NCBI RefSeq assembly: GCF_049723905.1
Contig: NZ_JBJKFD010000001.1
Span: 4,216,001-4,280,000, forward strand
Direction of reading: 5' to 3'
Origin: G963665185 sp049723905
GTDB lineage: Bacteria > Desulfobacterota > Desulfovibrionia > Desulfovibrionales > Desulfovibrionaceae
DNA: 64,000 nucleotides
How positions within the stretch are numbered: position 1 is the first letter of the stretch; every line of letters starts with the position of its first letter. The position numbers were made by a program, and so were the translations under genes. Of the stretch, positions 50,626 through 59,223 are shown piece by piece. The notes under the pieces are model-generated. The model was not told where the DNA came from. It did not search any database and was given only the letters and a program-made list of their open reading frames with translations.

Positions 50626-51162
50626 TCAGATATAGCGGATGATGTTCTGAAAGACGGCGGTAGGGTCCACGGCTTCGTAGCCATGGGGCTGGTCGGCATG
50701 AAAACGAACTGCGTCTCCCGGATGCAGGAGGTGCCACACACCGTCATAGAACGCATGCATTCTGCCTTTGAGAACGAGTATGTGTTCGACCACGCCTGGA
50801 TGATGTGCGTCGGAAGTCTGTTTATGATGGTTGGTCAACGTTACTTCGAACATCTCCATTCCCGTGTCCGGGCAATAGGGAAAAATAACGCGCACTTTCA
50901 TGTTTTCGTCTTTGGGGAACAGGCTGTCCTGCGACAGAGGGCGTGTTTCGTCCGTGAAAAAAGCGGAAAAGGACATGTCCAGCCCGCTGGCTATTTTCCA
51001 GAGCACGGCAATGGTGGGGACGGATTCCCGGCGTTCTATCTGGCCCAGCATGGCCTTGGACACGCCTGTGACCTTGGCGGCCGCATCCAGGCTCATGCCT
51101 TTTTCCTTGCGGCACTTTTTCAACCGGGTGGAGATGGTTTCCTTGAAATTTCCCGAGTGCAT
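50626..51162 (-). CDS. XRE-cupin transcription regulator
   Basis: A 178-residue regulator. Residues 8-65 are an XRE HTH (ISTRLKKCRKEKGMSLDAAAKVTGVSKAMLGQIERRESVPTIAVLWKIASGLDMS). Residues 110-175 are a cupin (GVVEHILVLKGRMHAFYDGVWHLLHPGDAVRFHADQPHGYEA) that binds a small effector. Members of this group often control amino-acid, polyamine or transport genes. Two palindromic sites immediately upstream suggest autoregulation. Confidence 0.92.
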   Translation of the reverse strand: MHSGNFKETISTRLKKCRKEKGMSLDAAAKVTGVSKAMLGQIERRESVPTIAVLWKIASGLDMSFSAFFTDETRPLSQDSLFPKDENMKVRVIFPYCPDTGMEMFEVTLTNHHKQTSDAHHPGVVEHILVLKGRMHAFYDGVWHLLHPGDAVRFHADQPHGYEAVDPTAVFQNIIRYI

Positions 51163-51174
51163 GAATTCTCCGTT

Positions 51175-51223
51175 GTGCGTTTTAACGCACGATGATACAA
51201 ATTACCTGTGCGTTATAGCGTAC
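51175..51223. promoter_or_regulatory. Paired palindromic operators upstream of the XRE-cupin gene
   Basis: GTGCGTTTTAACGCAC (51175-51190) is a palindrome with 7-base arms; GTGCGTTATAGCGTAC (51208-51223) is an imperfect copy. They start 33 bases apart, about three helical turns, so dimers would sit on the same DNA face. The first begins 12 bases upstream of the XRE-cupin start codon. Confidence 0.65.
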
Positions 51224-51235
51224 AAGCGTTTGCCA

Positions 51236-51317
51236 GTCCACAGGACAAGCGATCCGAGGTCCACAGGACGAGTGATCTGAAGTCCAGAGGACGAGTTGTC
51301 CGAGGTCCGGAGAGGAG
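51236..51317 (+). repeat. 23-base tandem repeat, 3.5 copies
   Basis: Units begin GTCCACAGGAC (51236), GTCCACAGGACG (51259), GTCCAGAGGACG (51282) and a partial GTCCGGAGAGGAG (51305). The period is exactly 23 bases. It lies between the XRE-cupin operators and the deacylase gene. Its function is unknown; it may be a variable-number repeat. Confidence 0.8.
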
Positions 51318-51444
51318 GGAACCTGAGGATCTCTTCGGAGCAGTGAGCCGAGGCCTACCCCATATGAAATTCAGCGGACGCGGCGTTCATAAAAAAAGCA
51401 CAGCCCGTGTTGCAGCGGGCCGTTTGCCATTTGGAGGAAACCAC

Positions 51445-51933
51445 ATGAAAGAGAAACTGAGCAACAGCGCCCGGCGTGTGCAGGAATACCTTGAGGCAAA
51501 AGGCGGGACATTTGAAGTCTGCGAACTCCCCGGCTCCACAAGAACGGCGCAGGACGCGGCAGACAGCGTGGGCTGCACCGTGGGGCAGATAGCCAAATCC
51601 CTGGTCTTCAAGGAAAAGGGCACCGATTCCCTGGTGCTGATCATAGCTTCCGGAGCGAATAGGGTCGATCTGAAAAAAATGCGTGAAACCGTCGGGCTTG
51701 TACTGGAAAAGGCGGACGGAAAATTCGTCAAGGAGCGCATCGGCTTTGCCATAGGCGGCGTGCCTCCGGTTGCGCACAATGAGCCTTTGCGTACTTTTTT
51801 GGATGAAGGGCTGCGTGCGTACGAAACAATCTGGGCGGCCGCCGGGACACCGCATGCCGTGTTCCAACTGGTTCCGGACCAGCTGGCAAGCCTGACCGAA
51901 GGCGCTTGGATCGACTTGCGCGAGGAAGGCTGA
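51445..51933 (+). CDS. YbaK/EbsC-type aminoacyl-tRNA deacylase
   Basis: A 162-residue protein of the YbaK/ProX editing family, which hydrolyses mischarged Cys- or Ala-tRNA-Pro in trans. Typical features are GCTVGQIAKSLVFKEKGTDSLVLIIASGANRVDLKKM (with the conserved Lys), the segment FAIGGVPPVAHNEPLRTFLDEGL and the terminal TPHAVFQLVPDQLASLT. ATG 51445 follows TTGGAGG. The open frame upstream to 51208 runs through the tandem repeat and is not coding. Confidence 0.93.
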   Translation: MKEKLSNSARRVQEYLEAKGGTFEVCELPGSTRTAQDAADSVGCTVGQIAKSLVFKEKGTDSLVLIIASGANRVDLKKMRETVGLVLEKADGKFVKERIGFAIGGVPPVAHNEPLRTFLDEGLRAYETIWAAAGTPHAVFQLVPDQLASLTEGAWIDLREEG

Positions 51934-52068
51934 GCCGGGCTTTCCGGTACCGCAGTCCTAAGGCCTGCCGCTCACTTGCGTGCTGTCCCAACGGGTTGTA
52001 ACACCACAGGACCATGGGCTATCCACGTTGGTGGAAGCCACAAGCGCAAGCCGCAGGACGAGGACAGA

Positions 52069-52509
52069 ATGAAGATTCAACGCGCTGTCGTGGAAGATCA
52101 CCCGGAAATCCTGGCCGTTTGGGAGGCCTCGGTTCGGGCGACGCACGACTTTCTGGCGGAAGAGGATATAGTGTTTTTCCGGCCGTTGGTCCGCGAGGGG
52201 CTGGGCGCGGTGGATGTCTATTGTGGCAAGGATGCGTCTGGCCGTATTCTCGGGTTTCTTGGCGTGGCCGGCGAGGGCATAGAGATGCTTTTCATGGCGC
52301 CGGATATCCGCGGGAAAGGGCTGGGGAAACAGCTCCTTGCCTACGCCGTCGAGGTCCTGCATACCACAAAAGTGGACGTCAACGAACAGAACCCGCAGGC
52401 CCTTGGGTTCTACGAACACATGGGCTTCGAAGTGGCGGACCGCTCCCCGGTCGACGGCTCGGGCAAGCCGTTCCCTCTTCTGCACATGCGGTTGAAAAAA
52501 GCTTCGTAG
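52069..52509 (+). CDS. GNAT family acetyltransferase
   Basis: A 146-residue N-acetyltransferase. The acetyl-CoA motif MAPDIRGKGLGKQLLAYAVE (R/Q-x-x-G-x-G/A) and the NPQALGFYEHMGFEVADRS end are clear. It begins at ATG 52069 behind GAGGAC. The sequence DVNEQNPQALGFYEHMGF resembles the YjaB/ElaA-like GNATs that modify small molecules or proteins. The substrate is unknown. Confidence 0.9.
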   Translation: MKIQRAVVEDHPEILAVWEASVRATHDFLAEEDIVFFRPLVREGLGAVDVYCGKDASGRILGFLGVAGEGIEMLFMAPDIRGKGLGKQLLAYAVEVLHTTKVDVNEQNPQALGFYEHMGFEVADRSPVDGSGKPFPLLHMRLKKAS

Positions 52510-52609
52510 CCCGTCTTCTCAAAGCTTTCCCCTCACCAGAGTCCGGCGGCATGTGGATACCACCGGACTACAATATGCAGCGCAGCGTTTTTACTTCCGT
52601 ACAGCGTTT

Positions 52610-52978
52610 TTAAATCCATTCCGGCGTGTGTGTGCGTTCTTCCTCCGGGCCATCACCAGTGTTCACGGTGGTTGCTGGCTCGAACAGCACGATGCTGGTC
52701 AGGACGGGCGCTTCGGGCTTGTGTTCCAGGCCGCGGGGCACCACGATGAACTCGCCGGGGCGTACCGTGACGGCCTTTTCCCGGAAGTGCATGATCAACT
52801 CTCCGTCCATCACCCAGAACATCTCGTCCTCTTTTTCGTGGGTGTGCCAGATGAATTCGCCTTCTATCTTGACCGCCTTGACGTGCATGTCGTTTACCTG
52901 CCCCATGATGCCGGGCGACCAGGGCTTGGTGATCAGTTCGAGTTTTTCAGCCACGTTGATTTTGTCCAGAGTCTGCAT
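52610..52978 (-). CDS. Single-domain cupin protein
   Basis: A 122-residue cupin with metal-ligand pattern EFIWHTHEKEDEMFWVMDGELIMHFREKAVTVRPGEFIVVPRGLEHKPEA. Such proteins are small isomerases, lyases or binding proteins; the substrate cannot be read from sequence. ATG 52978 is chosen because AAGGAG lies seven bases upstream; the longer frame to 53071 runs into a repeat. Confidence 0.9.
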   Translation of the reverse strand: MQTLDKINVAEKLELITKPWSPGIMGQVNDMHVKAVKIEGEFIWHTHEKEDEMFWVMDGELIMHFREKAVTVRPGEFIVVPRGLEHKPEAPVLTSIVLFEPATTVNTGDGPEEERTHTPEWI

Positions 52979-53008
52979 ATCTCTTCTCCTTGGGGTTGCT
53001 GAAAAGGG

Positions 53009-53189
53009 GACGCCTGCGGCGTTCAGGCTGCTGACAAAGGCACGATAGCGTCGTTGTTTTAAAAAACTCAAACCCTCGCGTATCTGAAAATACGCGTCGG
53101 CCTTGAGTTTTTTTTACGCCTTGCTCTCGTACCTTTTTGAGCAGCCTGCCAAATTGAACTTTGTAATCAATCTGGACGCCTGCGGCGTT
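53009..53189. terminator. Bidirectional terminator inside a repeat pair
   Basis: AAAAAACTCAA...TTGAGTTTTTT with an inner perfect CGCGTAT-CTGAAA-ATACGCG stem (53061-53115) gives T runs on both strands and should end the minus-strand Lrp/AsnC transcript. Identical 16-base elements GGACGCCTGCGGCGTT flank it at 53009-53024 and 53174-53189. No gene is seen in the 312 bases from 52979 to 53290. Confidence 0.75.
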
Positions 53190-53290
53190 GTTTCAAAAGA
53201 TCTCAAAGGGGCTCATGCCGGGGCCGGGTTCTATGCACACCTTGTTTCCGTTCCTTGGGCAGGGCTGTATTGTCTGGTGCTGAACTCACA

Positions 53291-53782
53291 TCAATCCTCG
53301 TCCGGTTCCTGTGGTGCACATGAACGATGCGCCGCAAGGATGGCTCCGTTGGCCTCGGTGACCGGGCTGAGGGCTATGGTGGTGCGCGTCCCCACCACCC
53401 CTTCGGTGTCGTTGATGTTGTCCAGAAGGCCTTCCAGCTGAACCGTGTCCCGGCAGCGCGCCTTGATCAGAAAACACTCGTCCCCGGCCTGACGGTAGAC
53501 TTCCTCGATACCTGGTGTGGCGGCGAGTGCGCTGCCCACCTGGCGCGCCAGATGGTGCGGACTGATGCGTACGCCCACAAAGGCGGTCAACGTCAGGTCG
53601 AGGGCCGCCGGATTCACCCGTGTGGTGTACCCCTGGATGATTCCCCTGGCTTCGAGCTTTTTGACGCGGTCCTGCACTGCCGAGGTGGTCAGCCCGACCA
53701 GCCGAGCGATTTCCGCATTGGAAAGCCTGGCATTCTCCTGCAGAATTTCCAGAATCTTCCAGCCTGTTTTGTCAATTTGCAT
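53291..53782 (-). CDS. Lrp/AsnC family transcription regulator
   Basis: A 163-residue regulator. Residues 1-60 are the AsnC HTH (DKTGWKILEILQENARLSNAEIARLVGLTTSAVQDRVKKLEARGIIQGYTTRVNP). The C-terminal part is the RAM effector-binding ferredoxin-like domain (FVGVRISPHHLARQVGSALAATPGIEEVYRQAGDECFLIKARC). Amino-acid-type effectors are usual. It is divergent from the exported amidohydrolase and probably controls it and itself through the palindromes in between. Confidence 0.94.
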   Translation of the reverse strand: MQIDKTGWKILEILQENARLSNAEIARLVGLTTSAVQDRVKKLEARGIIQGYTTRVNPAALDLTLTAFVGVRISPHHLARQVGSALAATPGIEEVYRQAGDECFLIKARCRDTVQLEGLLDNINDTEGVVGTRTTIALSPVTEANGAILAAHRSCAPQEPDED

Positions 53783-53827
53783 TTTTCACCTTATTTCAAT
53801 TGTAAATTGACTGTATTCTATAATTTT

Positions 53828-53855
53828 AATTTGCTCTTAGCAAATTTTTATTTGC
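53828..53855. promoter_or_regulatory. Overlapping palindromes, likely Lrp/AsnC operator
   Basis: AATTTGC-TCTTA-GCAAATT (53828-53846) overlaps GCAAAT-TTTT-ATTTGC (53840-53855). A further ATTATTTGCTAAT lies at about 53908-53920. All lie in the AT-rich divergent region between the Lrp/AsnC gene and the amidohydrolase. Iterated AT-rich palindromes fit an Lrp-type octamer. Confidence 0.6.
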
Positions 53856-54023
53856 CAATGTACTCAAAAAGACAGACACCTTTGGGGTATGAAATAAACG
53901 TCACAAATTATTTGCTAATGAGTTTTTGAAATGTCCGTGCTATGGGTTTCAACAACAAAGACCTTTGTGCTGGGCGTGTGCGGGAGGTGCCCGCCATGTC
54001 CGCAATATACAACGGGGGAATTC

Positions 54024-55115
54024 ATGGACCGCAGAACATTTCTGAAACTGGCAATGGCAGGCGTGGCCGCAGGAGCAACACAGGGCATTTTCGCTTTGGA
54101 CGCCTTGGCAAAGACAAAGGACACCCAGCCCTGGTTCATGCAGGGAGCGCCGCAGTACACCATGTCCGACGCCCATTTTCATTTTGTGGACTTTCTGCAG
54201 CATAGCGACGGTATGGACGCACTGCTACAGGCCATGAACGCCAACGGGGTGCAGCACATCATGCTGTCCGGTATGCCTCTGGTGAAAAAGTGGGACAAGG
54301 ACGATCCGGCTGCACCGAAGTACTACCTTGATAACACGTCGAGGGCCTATTGGTATTCGGGCACGGACTACCGTGTGGCCCATGCCGTACTCCGTCTGCC
54401 CGAGGAACTGCGGTACCGTTTTCATCCCTACATTTGCGGCTTCAACGGCACGGACAAATACGCGGTGGAGCACGTCCAGCGCATGCTGGACGAGTTTCCC
54501 GGCCTGTGGCAGGGCATCGGCGAAATTTTCGGTCACCGCGACGATCTGACCAATATGACCTACGGCGAAAATGCCCGCGCCAACCACCCGGCCTTGGATC
54601 CGGTCTACGATCTTGCCGCCCGTCTGGACATGCCCGTGAACCTGCACAACAATTGCACGTCCCGGGTCCAGACCAAGGAACTGCGCTACGTGTACGAGGT
54701 GGAAGGGGCCTTGAAAAATCACCCGAAAACACGCATTGTCTGGGCGCACGCCGGGTTGAGCCGCTATATGGAAGATATCGACCAGCGGGCCTACACGGAA
54801 ATGCTGCGCGGTATGCTCGATACCTACAAGAACCTGTGGCTTGACCTTTCCTGGCTGGTTTACGAAAATTACGTAACCGACGGGATGCCGCAACTGGTTG
54901 TGCATCCGTACTGGCTGCAGCTGGTCGAGGATTTTCCGGACCGGTTCATGGTCGGCTCGGACAGCATCGGCCATATGGGCACCTATGCCCTGAACATCCG
55001 CAAGTACTACACCCTTTTCCGGGCGCTTCCCAAAGACGCGGCCCAAAAGGTGGCGCGGGACAACTTTTTATCCATCCTTCCTCAGAAGGTCCGGGAAACA
55101 TTGCCTCAGAAATGA
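54024..55115 (+). CDS. Tat-exported amidohydrolase (amidohydrolase_2 family)
   Basis: A 363-residue protein with a twin-arginine signal (MDRRTFLKLAMAGVAAGATQG). The mature part is a metal-dependent TIM-barrel hydrolase: SDAHFHFVDFLQHSDGMDALLQAMNANGV at the start, FHPYICGFN, GLWQGIGEIFGHRDDL, LDMPVNLHNNCTS, TRIVWAHAGLS and the closing VGSDSIGH. Metal ligands His, Glu, His and Asp are all present. Tat export suggests folding with a cofactor before secretion. Substrate unknown. It is coupled by ATGA to the GNAT gene and divergent from Lrp/AsnC, so a role in amino-acid-derivative breakdown is possible. Confidence 0.9.
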   Translation: MDRRTFLKLAMAGVAAGATQGIFALDALAKTKDTQPWFMQGAPQYTMSDAHFHFVDFLQHSDGMDALLQAMNANGVQHIMLSGMPLVKKWDKDDPAAPKYYLDNTSRAYWYSGTDYRVAHAVLRLPEELRYRFHPYICGFNGTDKYAVEHVQRMLDEFPGLWQGIGEIFGHRDDLTNMTYGENARANHPALDPVYDLAARLDMPVNLHNNCTSRVQTKELRYVYEVEGALKNHPKTRIVWAHAGLSRYMEDIDQRAYTEMLRGMLDTYKNLWLDLSWLVYENYVTDGMPQLVVHPYWLQLVEDFPDRFMVGSDSIGHMGTYALNIRKYYTLFRALPKDAAQKVARDNFLSILPQKVRETLPQK

Positions 55116-55612
55116 CAACAGACATTATTATAAAGCACCCAACAACAGCCGACGTACAGGCCTGTTCCCTGGTGGAGCAGGCCTGTTTTCCGCCCGAGGA
55201 AGCAGCCTCGCTGCAAAGCATCCAGACCCGCATTGCCTCTTTCAGCCAGGGATTTCTGGTGGCCGAGTCGGACGGTCGGATTATCGGGCAGGTGAACAGC
55301 GGAGCCACCAACAAGGATGACATTACGGACGAAGCCTTCAAGCAGCTGGTCGGTCACGATCCGGCCGGGAAAAACATGGTCATCTTCAGCCTGTCCGTGT
55401 TGCCGGAGTATCAGAAAAGCGGCGTGGCCTCGCGGCTGCTGCGTGAATTTTTGGATCTGGCCCGGGCTCAGGAGCGGGAAGCCGTGCTGCTGTTGTGCAA
55501 GTCCAATCTGGTGAGGTTTTACGAGCGCTTCGGGTTTGTTTCGCGCGGCTTGTCCGCCTGTACCCACGGCGGGGCGCAATGGCTGGAAATGTGCTGTCCC
55601 GTTGGGGGATGA
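55112..55612 (+). CDS. GNAT family acetyltransferase (AANAT-like)
   Basis: A 166-residue acetyltransferase. It has the arylalkylamine N-acetyltransferase-like start ACSLVEQACFPPEEAASLQSIQTRI, then FSLSVLPEYQKSGVASRLLREFLDLAR (acetyl-CoA site) and LVRFYERFGFVSRGLS. It overlaps the amidohydrolase stop by four bases, so both are likely made together. The amine substrate is unknown. Confidence 0.9.
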   Translation: MTTDIIIKHPTTADVQACSLVEQACFPPEEAASLQSIQTRIASFSQGFLVAESDGRIIGQVNSGATNKDDITDEAFKQLVGHDPAGKNMVIFSLSVLPEYQKSGVASRLLREFLDLARAQEREAVLLLCKSNLVRFYERFGFVSRGLSACTHGGAQWLEMCCPVGG

Positions 55613-55856
55613 CTACGGGCTGACTCGTGTCGCGTCCGTTATATCCGCAAAAAAAATAGACGTATTTTGCGGACATCAAACGAGGGAAAACAGAAGCGCG
55701 TCCATTGCCTGAAGAAGGCTGATTCACCGGGATCTGTGGGCCTTTGGTCCCAAGTTATACTTGCAATCCGGCAAGGCAACGAGTACCTGAGCCCAAGTTC
55801 CCGGCAGGAAGACCGGGCGTTTACATATCAACTTCGCAAGTACGAGAGGACTGGAA

Positions 55857-56501
55857 ATGATTAAGCCCTCCGTGGGTCTGGCGCTCGAAGGGGTGCCGTT
55901 CATCTGCCTGAGCATTGTGGCCACGCTTACCTTTGCAATAAACGAATGGGAACTGGCCGCGCTGATAATGCTTGTGGTTACGGCGTTTTCCTTCAACTTT
56001 TTTCGCGATCCAGAACGTGTGGCCCCCAGCAACGAGGCCCTGGCCGTGTCGCCTGCCGACGGCAAGGTGGTCAAGGTGGGACGGGCCGTCGATCCCATTA
56101 CCGGGGTCGAACGCACTGTGATCTGCGTCTTTATGAATGTCTTCAACGTGCATGTGAACCGCCTTCCCGTGGCCAGCATGGTGCGTCGTATCGAATACAT
56201 TCCGGGAAAATTTTTCAACGCCTCTCTGGACAAGGCCAGCAAAGACAACGAACGCTGCCTGATTCACGCCGAGGACGCCAATGGCGGCGCCTGGACCGTG
56301 GTGCAGATTGCCGGACTTATTGCCCGCCGTATCGTCTGCAGGGTCGAACCGGGTGATTTTTTGTCGCGCGGACAGCGTTTTGGCTTGATCAAGTTCGGTT
56401 CAAGGGTTGACCTGTATATGCCAGATGACTATGCTCCTTGCGTGGCAGTGGGAGATAAGGTACATGCCGGTGAAACACCGGTGGCCCGCAAAGTGGGTTG
56501 A
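55857..56501 (+). CDS. psd: Phosphatidylserine decarboxylase proenzyme
   Basis: A 214-residue short-form phosphatidylserine decarboxylase (the Psd type of about 215 residues), which makes phosphatidylethanolamine at the inner membrane. Two N-terminal hydrophobic segments anchor it. It contains FNFFRDPERVAP, SPADGKVVKVG, FMNVFNVHVNRLPV and the self-cleavage site KFGSRVD, where Gly181-Ser182 is split to create the pyruvoyl group. It lies directly upstream of pssA, the enzyme that makes its substrate. The 244 bases before it hold no gene. Confidence 0.96.
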   Translation: MIKPSVGLALEGVPFICLSIVATLTFAINEWELAALIMLVVTAFSFNFFRDPERVAPSNEALAVSPADGKVVKVGRAVDPITGVERTVICVFMNVFNVHVNRLPVASMVRRIEYIPGKFFNASLDKASKDNERCLIHAEDANGGAWTVVQIAGLIARRIVCRVEPGDFLSRGQRFGLIKFGSRVDLYMPDDYAPCVAVGDKVHAGETPVARKVG

Positions 56502-56588
56502 ACACCTCCCAAGCAGTGCCGATAATATGCCCGGAGAATGACCGGGCGCGTCGGCCCAGTTTGCTGCCGGAACCGAGTGGATACAAAA

Positions 56589-57368
56589 ATGAGCGAAACA
56601 AACGATACGCATAAAAGCCCCAGACACAAGGGGATTTATATCCTCCCCAACCTGCTGACCACGGCCAGCCTGTTTGCGGGATTTCTGGGCATGACCATGG
56701 CGATGAAAGGCAATTTCGAAGCCTGCGCCGTGGCCATTCTCGTATCGTGCGTTTTTGACGGCCTGGATGGAAAAGTCGCCAGACTGACCGGTACCAGCAG
56801 CGAGTTCGGCGTACAGCTCGACTCCCTGGCCGATCTGGTTGCCTTTGGCGTAAGTCCGGCCATCATGCTCTATTTGTGGCATCTGCAGGATCTGGGACGT
56901 TTGGGTCTCATGGCCGCGTTTCTGTTCATTGCCTGCGGCGCGTTGCGTCTGGCCCGTTTCAACGTCCAGACCAAAACATCGGGCAAGCTGTTGTTCACCG
57001 GCCTGCCCATTCCTGCTGCGGGATGTACCATGGCAACCCTGGTGCTGTTTCAGCGCTACCTGCCCCATGGCCTGCACGCCAACGTGCTGCCCTCGTTCTG
57101 TCTGGTGCTCACCTACGTGCTGTCCTTTCTCATGGTCAGCAAGGTCCGCTACTTTTCCTTTAAGGAATACGGCTGGTTCAAGGCCCATCCCTTCGGGTCC
57201 ATGGTCACGGCCATTCTCCTCTTTGTGCTTATTGCTTCGCAGCCCAAACTGTTGGGTTTCCCCCTGTTCTTCTTCTATCTTGTGTCGGGCATCGTCTACA
57301 CCTTCCTGATTATGCCTCGCAAGCACCGCAGCCTACTACGGGAAAACATTAAAAAGATTTTTTCGTAG
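56589..57368 (+). CDS. pssA: CDP-diacylglycerol-serine O-phosphatidyltransferase
   Basis: A 259-residue integral membrane enzyme that condenses CDP-diacylglycerol with L-serine to phosphatidylserine. The CDP-alcohol phosphotransferase motif is complete: DGLDGKVARLTGTSSEFGVQLDSLADLVAFGVSPA (DGxxAR-like...GxxxDxxxD). About eight membrane segments can be seen. The start at ATG 56589 avoids an upstream open stretch. With psd it completes phosphatidylethanolamine synthesis. Confidence 0.95.
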   Translation: MSETNDTHKSPRHKGIYILPNLLTTASLFAGFLGMTMAMKGNFEACAVAILVSCVFDGLDGKVARLTGTSSEFGVQLDSLADLVAFGVSPAIMLYLWHLQDLGRLGLMAAFLFIACGALRLARFNVQTKTSGKLLFTGLPIPAAGCTMATLVLFQRYLPHGLHANVLPSFCLVLTYVLSFLMVSKVRYFSFKEYGWFKAHPFGSMVTAILLFVLIASQPKLLGFPLFFFYLVSGIVYTFLIMPRKHRSLLRENIKKIFS

Positions 57369-57663
57369 GCCTGGATTCAGGTGCGCCTGCCGCACCGCTG
57401 CAATTCCACTAGATTCGCAACACATTACCGGGCCGGGGCTGAAGTCCCATGGCTCGCTCCGGCATGTCGCTTCCAAAAAAGGAAAACAGCATGGTCTGGT
57501 GCATTATCACTCCGTATATTCGCAAAGGGCGTCCAGTGCGACTACCCGTACCTCATTCGTTTGTTTCGGCTTGGTCCTGTTTGAAAAACCACACCCAATG
57601 GATTGAATTGTCAAACCGGCCCGACGGAATTTCATCTGTCCGGCCATATTTACGAGGTACATC

Positions 57664-59223
57664 ATGAGCGATCGCATTACTATTTTCGATACCACCCTGC
57701 GCGACGGTGAACAGTCTCCCGGTGCAACCATGAACCTGAGGGAGAAGGTGCGTCTGGCCCGGCAGCTCGAAGCTCTGGGCGTTGATGTCATCGAGGCCGG
57801 ATTTCCGGCCGCCAGCCAGGGCGATTTCGAGTCCGTGCAGGAAATCGCGGGGTCGGTGAATGACATCTGCGTTGCCGGACTGGCCCGCAGTCTCAAGAGC
57901 GACATCGAACGTGCCTGGGATGCGATAAAAGGTGCCAAGAATCCGCGCATCCACACCTTCATCGCCACCAGTCCGCTGCACATGGAGTTCAAACTCCAGA
58001 AAACTCCGGACCAGGTCCTGGAAATGACAGAAGCCGCGGTCAAGCTGGCTACTTCCTTCACCTCGAACGTGGAATTCTCGGCCGAAGACGCCTCGCGCTC
58101 CGAACCCGAATTCCTGGCCCGCGTGGTGGAAAAGGCCATTGCCTGCGGCGCAACCACCATCAACATTCCCGACACCGTGGGCTATTCCCAGCCCGAGGAA
58201 TTCGCCGGACTCATCACCTATCTGTTGGAACACGTGCCCAATGCGCACAAGGCCGTCTTCAGCGTCCATTGCCACAACGACCTGGGACTCGGTGTTGCCA
58301 ACACCCTGGCCGCACTCCGTGCCGGAGCGCGCCAGGCCGAACTGACCCTGAGCGGCATTGGTGAACGCGCGGGCAACGCCGCCCTGGAGCAGCTGGTCAT
58401 GGCTCTGGCCACACGCAAGGACTACTACGACCTGGACTGCAATGTGGACACCACCCAGCTCTTCCCGGCCTGCCGTCTGCTTTCGCGTATTATCGGCCAG
58501 CCCATTGACCCCTACAAGGCCATTGTGGGACGTAACGCCTTTGCCCACGAATCCGGCATTCACCAGGACGGCATGCTCAAGCATCGCCAGACCTACGAGA
58601 TTATGACCCCCGAAAGCGTGGGCCGGGCCGGAACCGAAATCGTCATGGGCAAGCATTCGGGACGTACGGCCCTGGATTCCAAACTCAAGGAACTGGGCTT
58701 CCTTCACCTCAGCAGTGACGAGGTAGATCAGGTCTTTACCGCGATCAAACATCTGGCAGACCGCAAGACCACCATTCTGGACGAGGATGTGGAAGCCCTG
58801 GTGCTGGAAGAAGTTTTTCGCAGACATGGCCGGTACAGCCTGAAAAAACTCAGTGTGCTGTCCGGAAATATTGACATGCCGCCCACGGCCATGGTCATTC
58901 TTGATGACGCCGAGAACGAGGACGAACCTGTGGAAAAACGTCTGTCGGGATTCGGAAGCGGCCCCATCGACGCGGTGTTCCAGACCGTGGACACCGTGGT
59001 GGAGCGCGCTCCCAATCTCATGGAGTACAAAGTCAATGCCGTGACAGGCGGTGCCGACGCCTTGGGCGAAGTTACCGTGCGGCTGGAGGAAAACGGCATG
59101 ACCTCCGTGGGACGCGGATCTGACGAAGACATTATTGTGGCCAGTGCAAAGGCCTACATAAACGCCGTGAATCGGCTCATTATCAAGGAAGGGGAAAAGA
59201 AGAATGGCACATACGCTGGCTGA
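57664..59223 (+). CDS. leuA: 2-isopropylmalate synthase
   Basis: A 519-residue enzyme that joins acetyl-CoA and 2-oxoisovalerate in the first step of leucine synthesis. The catalytic barrel starts ITIFDTTLRDGEQSPGATMN and contains SVHCHNDLGLGVANTLAALRAGA (metal His pair) and GIGERAGNAALEQ. The C-terminal regulatory (leucine-binding) domain is present (GFGSGPIDAVFQTVDTVVERAPNLMEYKVNAVTGGADALGEVTVRL), so leucine feedback is expected. GAGGT precedes the ATG. The leader from 57369 to 57663 has GC-rich inverted repeats but no Leu-rich leader peptide. Confidence 0.97.
   Translation: MSDRITIFDTTLRDGEQSPGATMNLREKVRLARQLEALGVDVIEAGFPAASQGDFESVQEIAGSVNDICVAGLARSLKSDIERAWDAIKGAKNPRIHTFIATSPLHMEFKLQKTPDQVLEMTEAAVKLATSFTSNVEFSAEDASRSEPEFLARVVEKAIACGATTINIPDTVGYSQPEEFAGLITYLLEHVPNAHKAVFSVHCHNDLGLGVANTLAALRAGARQAELTLSGIGERAGNAALEQLVMALATRKDYYDLDCNVDTTQLFPACRLLSRIIGQPIDPYKAIVGRNAFAHESGIHQDGMLKHRQTYEIMTPESVGRAGTEIVMGKHSGRTALDSKLKELGFLHLSSDEVDQVFTAIKHLADRKTTILDEDVEALVLEEVFRRHGRYSLKKLSVLSGNIDMPPTAMVILDDAENEDEPVEKRLSGFGSGPIDAVFQTVDTVVERAPNLMEYKVNAVTGGADALGEVTVRLEENGMTSVGRGSDEDIIVASAKAYINAVNRLIIKEGEKKNGTYAG

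Noticed and set aside
51208..51444. N-terminal extension of the YbaK-type deacylase
   Set aside because: It would translate the 23-base tandem repeat and operator region; the strong ribosome site is at 51445.
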